Source: Hyphochytrium catenoides | Lineage: Eukaryota; Sar; Hyphochytriomycetes; Hyphochytriales; Hyphochytriaceae | Length of the DNA stretch: 48,774 nucleotides | Reading direction: 5' to 3' | Assembly (NCBI GenBank): GCA_900088475.1 | Contig: FLMG01003780.1 | Coordinates: forward strand, 1 to 48,774 | Part shown: in pieces, positions 45,001 to 48,774 of the stretch | How positions within the stretch are numbered: the stretch's first letter is position 1 | How the letters are laid out: each line of letters starts with the position of its first letter | Notes under the pieces: model-generated | Seen by the model: only the letters and a program-made list of their open reading frames with translations | Database searches by the model: none | What the model was told of the DNA's origin: nothing | Program-made: the position numbers and the translations under genes

Positions 45001-48000
45001 GCTTGTGGGGCAATAATGATTCTCTCGTCGCTGCTGCCACCTCTACTCATCGCCATGCCTCTCTTTCTACACGAAATATAGGTTCTAGTATATCTCAACG
45101 CTCAGGATGAGCTCTGCGTGTATGACACTGTTGCACACGAGGAGCTGGAGATTGTCTCCGTCTCCTCACTGGCACTAGTGCGGACGCCTTTCGTCTCTAA
45201 AGTTCAGGCGGCGGCAAACAGGAAATGGTATCCACAGACGTTCAAAGTATGCGATGCAGCGCTTTATCTTTTGGGGCTCAAACAGCTGAAGGTGCGGCGG
45301 ATCCTTCTTGTTTCTCTCCCATCGTCCGTCTCTCTCCTCTATTGTCTGTGGCTTGGCACGGGCCATCTCCCCCTCTCATTGTCTACTCAATAATGCTTGC
45401 TCCTCAAGCTCTTTTGACTCTTCGACCTCACTCTCTTGAGGTCATGTCGGTAACATCTCATAACCCTCGCATTCTTGAGCATGACATACCTAAACCTAAT
45501 GTGCTCCGCTTTTTAACGCTTTGCCCTGTGGCACTGTTCCTTGTAGGTGGCAAAGGCCCAGTCCTGGCAGCAGCGAGTAGAGTCACTAGTTGAGGACGGA
45601 CAGTGGCTGGAGGCGCTAGCTCTTGCGCTAGATCACTTCGAGAGCGTCAGACAAATTGCCATGGAAAGGGCGCTCGAAAACCGGCGACGGGCCGTAAATG
45701 TGCGCTGGCCAGTGTCCAATGACCAGACCACCGTGGACCTAACCAAGATGGAAGCAACTAACGTACGCACTAATGAGCGCGCCGATGTGCTAAGACAGGA
45801 AGGGGCGGGAGCGGTCCGATGGTTTATCGGGGACCAACCCTTCGCCTCCGAGTGGACACAGAAGTTAGAGGCAGCATTCCAGAGCGTCAGAACTGGGAAT
45901 GTGACGCCTACCATTCCCATAGGTATGTCGCTGGCATTCCAAGGGAGGGTTGATAGGGGCGAGCATAACCTCTGGGGATTACTGGTCCAACTAAAAGGGC
46001 TGGAGGGCTGGAGAGGCACGATAGGGCCAGCTTGCTGGATAGCTCGACGCGGCTGGGTAAAGAGGCAGAAGCTTTATCTCTTAGCTATCCACCAGCGCTC
46101 TCTCACCTTCTCGTTTCTGATATCTTTGCCGCTTCTCCTTCCCATCTAGGGCTCTCGGAGAGGGTGGCGGATTTATTGATGGATTATATCAAGCTTGCAC
46201 TGGCTGCAAGGGGAAGCTCCGGTCTCTCTCTCTCTTCGTCGCACTACCGCCTTCTCGCAGCTGTTTGCACGGAGTATTGTGTCACCATCGATCGAACTGA
46301 CCTGCTGTTCAGAGACATCTTCCAGAGGTTTCAGGATGCAGGGCAGGCTGCCATGCTGGTTGAGGTGCTGGAGCCCTACATATTGAATGATAGAGTCAAG
46401 GTCCTAACTCCGGAAGTGATGCAACTGTTCGCCAGTCATTATATGCAGAAGAGCATGCTCGCCCAGGTAAAAGTTGTATTCCTTCGCGAATGCGATACTC
46501 TACGCTGTTCTCCACGTGCTCGTTTTCCCTCCACAAGCTTTGAGTTTACCTAGATCATAGTACATGGTGTTTTTGTCCCTTCTAGATCTGCCTCGATTGT
46601 AGCTTCAATCTCTATTATAATTTGCTCTGTGTGCCATCTTCTCTCTCTGTCAGAATATCCGTTCGCGATGCTTTGATTGAACCGCTTCCTGGGACTAACA
46701 TTCAGCTATCTCTTACTATTCGGTTCCTCCAGGTTGAGCAGTGTCTTCTGCACATGAACGTGAAAGGTTTGGACTTTGACTCTGTGGTGCGGCTCTGCCA
46801 GTCCAACAACCTCTTCTCGGCCCTAATCCACGTCTACAACCACGGGCTCAATGACTATATCACTCCGCTGAAGGCGTTGCTCTACGCAAGCAAGCCAAAA
46901 AGAGAGGGAGAGAGTGAAGAAGAGCGAGCTAGAAAGGAGTTATGGGGTTACAAGCTCCTGCTGTACGTCAAGTATTGCCTAGAAGGGAAAGTCTTCCCTC
47001 ATCCACAAGAATCTTTGCCAGGGGAGAAGGCAGCGGTAGTCAGGGCCGCCGTGGCACACTTCGTCTTTGCTAGGAGAGATCCTAAAGATTTGAACAATGA
47101 GGTGCGAAGGATTGTCACAGGGACGAGACGACCTGTGCCTATGTTTGCCATCTGATCTGCTGCTCGTCGTCCTCTCTATTCTGCTCAACTATGCCCATTG
47201 ACTGTGTCTCTCTCCGATGCATCTCCCTCTGAACTATCGTTTCGCCTCTTTCTCGCGGGCATGGTTATACTCTCTCTCTCACTCCCCCCCCCACACACAC
47301 ACACACACACTCCCCCTGGAAGCTAGGTCGCGTTTTACTCTGGCCACAACTTTCACCTTGAAAAGCTGACTCTCTCGAAACACTGATCATTGTAATCGCT
47401 GTTGCATGTTAACAGGACTTTGGTCGTCTGCGGCAGCTGCTGTTGCTGGACACCACAGAGATGCTGAAAATCATACAGCGTCTCTTTGAAAGCCAGGAAG
47501 TCGTCTTCGACCCAGACATCCATCTCTCAGAGTCGCCAGGAAGGAAGGAAGACAGAGCCAGCTTTGGAAGGCAAAGCTCTGTCTTGAGGATTCCTGCGAA
47601 CCAGCGGTGCCCCTCGCGGATGTCTATCATGCTCGCTTTAGCCGAGGTTGACCTGGAGACTCCCTCTTTGTTTCTTTTTTGTTTCTATCCGTCTTGTTTC
47701 TCTCTAAAAAGAGTGTCTGACCCTCTCTTTCTCTGCTCTACACGTGTCCCTCAGGTTATCTTGGGTCCTCCTGGGTCAGATCCGTCTCGCAGCCCATTCC
47801 ATGTCCGCGCTCTGGGCAGCTTTTATATGTTCGAGGCTAAGGCGCTAAGCTCTGCAACCATTAACCCAAGGGTAAGACCTAAGAGCCTCTTCATCTCCGT
47901 CTAACGTTGGCTCTTCCCTACTACTCCTGAGCAGATCGTCACCATTCTTGGCTGCGTCTGCCCACTCTATCATGCCAGACTGTCAGATTTAAAGTAACAC

Positions 48001-48725
48001 CGCAAACTTCTTCTCTCTCTTCCGCGGCGGACACAGGATTACGCTGAAATGCGCACCCTGAAGGGCCGCGGCGATCGGGCCAGCACTTCAATGATGGATT
48101 CGCTCATGAGGTTTCTGGCCTTGGGCACAGTCTCCACAACTGACAAGAGCTCTCCTCGTCGCTCCGTGCACGATCTCTCTCCCTTTCCTCCACGCTCTCG
48201 CACTGGTTCGTCCCCTCAGGATGACTGGGGTTTGGACAAGGCAGCGAGACAGGCGATGCTAGTTCGACTCATCCAGAAGATTCCTCCCGACTCTTATGAT
48301 GCCAACACGCTGCTAAGACTCGTGGAAGAGGTGATTACGCAAGCAGCCGTTGCCTCATGCTGCTCCCCTTAGTCAACTCTTCCTTGCTTCTCGCTCACTG
48401 CGTCTCTGTCTGCCTCTTCCGCGCTTGACTTCCCGTCGGTGGTACTCTATCTCTCTCTTTATCTGTCTTTGTCTCTCCTCACCTCTCTAATCTACAGGAG
48501 AAGATGAATCGTGCGTCGATGCTACTGTTCCGGAACAAGCGTGACATCTCAGGCGTTATCCGGAACATTCTCGCCGACTCCGACCCTTCCTATGCGAAGC
48601 AAGTGTTCCAGTTCATCACCTCAGAGGCAGAGAAGACCGCCCTTGCCAGAGAGGAGCAGGGAGGGAAGAGCCAGGCATGGAGGTCAAAGCATCAGGAGGA
48701 CCTTGAGACTAGCGTGCTTGCACAT
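42004..48725 (+). CDS. VPS8: VPS8, CORVET tethering-complex subunit (3' partial)
   Basis: Sixteen exons are visible: 42004-42137, 42233-42287, 42350-42580, 42841-42998, 43271-43469, 43709-44192, 44443-44570, 44749-44868, 45082-45291, 45547-45922, 46006-46466, 46733-47101, 47416-47646, 47755-47871, 48037-48330 and 48498-48725. They encode about 1265 aa, and the gene continues past the window. The order follows VPS8: a disordered acidic N-terminus, then a WD/beta-propeller (FIAIGTSGGYILLFDH, LVSGYHSGRVVLWDM), then the helical region (LVEDGQWLEALALALDHFES, LEPYILNDRVKVLTPEVMQ, NLFSALIHVYNHGLNDYITP). The C-terminal RING expected in the family would lie beyond the window. The protein should tether early endosomes through Rab5/Vps21. 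The exon 10/11 junction (GTATGT donor to a weak AG) and exon 4 donor (GTCCAT) are the least sure. Confidence 0.88.
47277..47315 (+). repeat. Poly-C and (CA)n in VPS8 intron
   Basis: A CT run, a homopolymer C run at about 47284-47292 and a (CA) run to about 47310 sit in the intron between VPS8 exons 12 and 13. This is a simple microsatellite. Confidence 0.9.
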
Positions 48726-48774
48726 GTATGGCACCTTGCTAACTTTGTATTGTCCTATCGATATTGCTTCTCTG

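Noticed and set aside
47941-47995. Possible extra VPS8 exon with a good acceptor at CAG|ATCGTC
   Set aside because: Its only donor is phase 2 and would bring a stop early in the next exon; skipping it gives a continuous VPS8-like protein.

Overview
The window is nuclear DNA from an intron-rich eukaryote, most likely a single-celled protist. Evidence: GT-AG introns of roughly 60-800 nt, mitochondrial ribosomal, endosomal (CORVET) and polyadenylation genes, no operons, and assembly gaps (16606-16684, 21770-21773, 27100-27122). No marker fixes the lineage. The multidomain fusions and a plant-type MAPKK activation loop would fit a SAR-type protist, but that is a weak inference. I rebuilt gene models by hand, joining exons wherever splice phase and protein homology agreed. 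The models therefore cross many reading frames and differ from any single-ORF view.

Layout. 1-3396: no gene recognised, but an ACTCAT/ATGAGT-rich repeat block (376-653) and a purine-rich tract with broken reading frames (2042-3136). 3397-26339: five minus-strand genes in tandem. In their own direction of transcription, from high to low coordinates, they are: a two-B-box plus MAPKK kinase (26339-22070); a MYND zinc finger plus Aha1/Hch1-like Hsp90 co-chaperone (21275-18463); an armadillo/HEAT-like protein interrupted by a gap (17327-16262); an adenylation-thiolation-ankyrin enzyme (14463-10620); and an RBBP6/Mpe1 3'-end-processing factor (9071-3397). 27.4-32.8 kb: a gene-poor stretch. 32862-48774: an unrecognised acidic nuclear-type protein (+), mitochondrial ribosomal protein mL49 (+), a PAM2-motif poly(A)-binding-protein partner (+), an intronless glyoxalase/VOC gene (-), and the first 16 exons of VPS8 (+), which runs off the window end.

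The genes are ordinary single transcription units with no pathway cluster, although two (RBBP6, PAM2 protein) act on mRNA 3' ends or poly(A). The most unusual content is three multidomain architectures, each supported by in-phase splice joins: B-box/B-box/MAPKK, MYND/Hch1-like, and A-T-ankyrin. Long GA/CT microsatellites fill the introns and spacers of the minus-strand block. No tRNA, rRNA, CRISPR or complete transposon was recognised.
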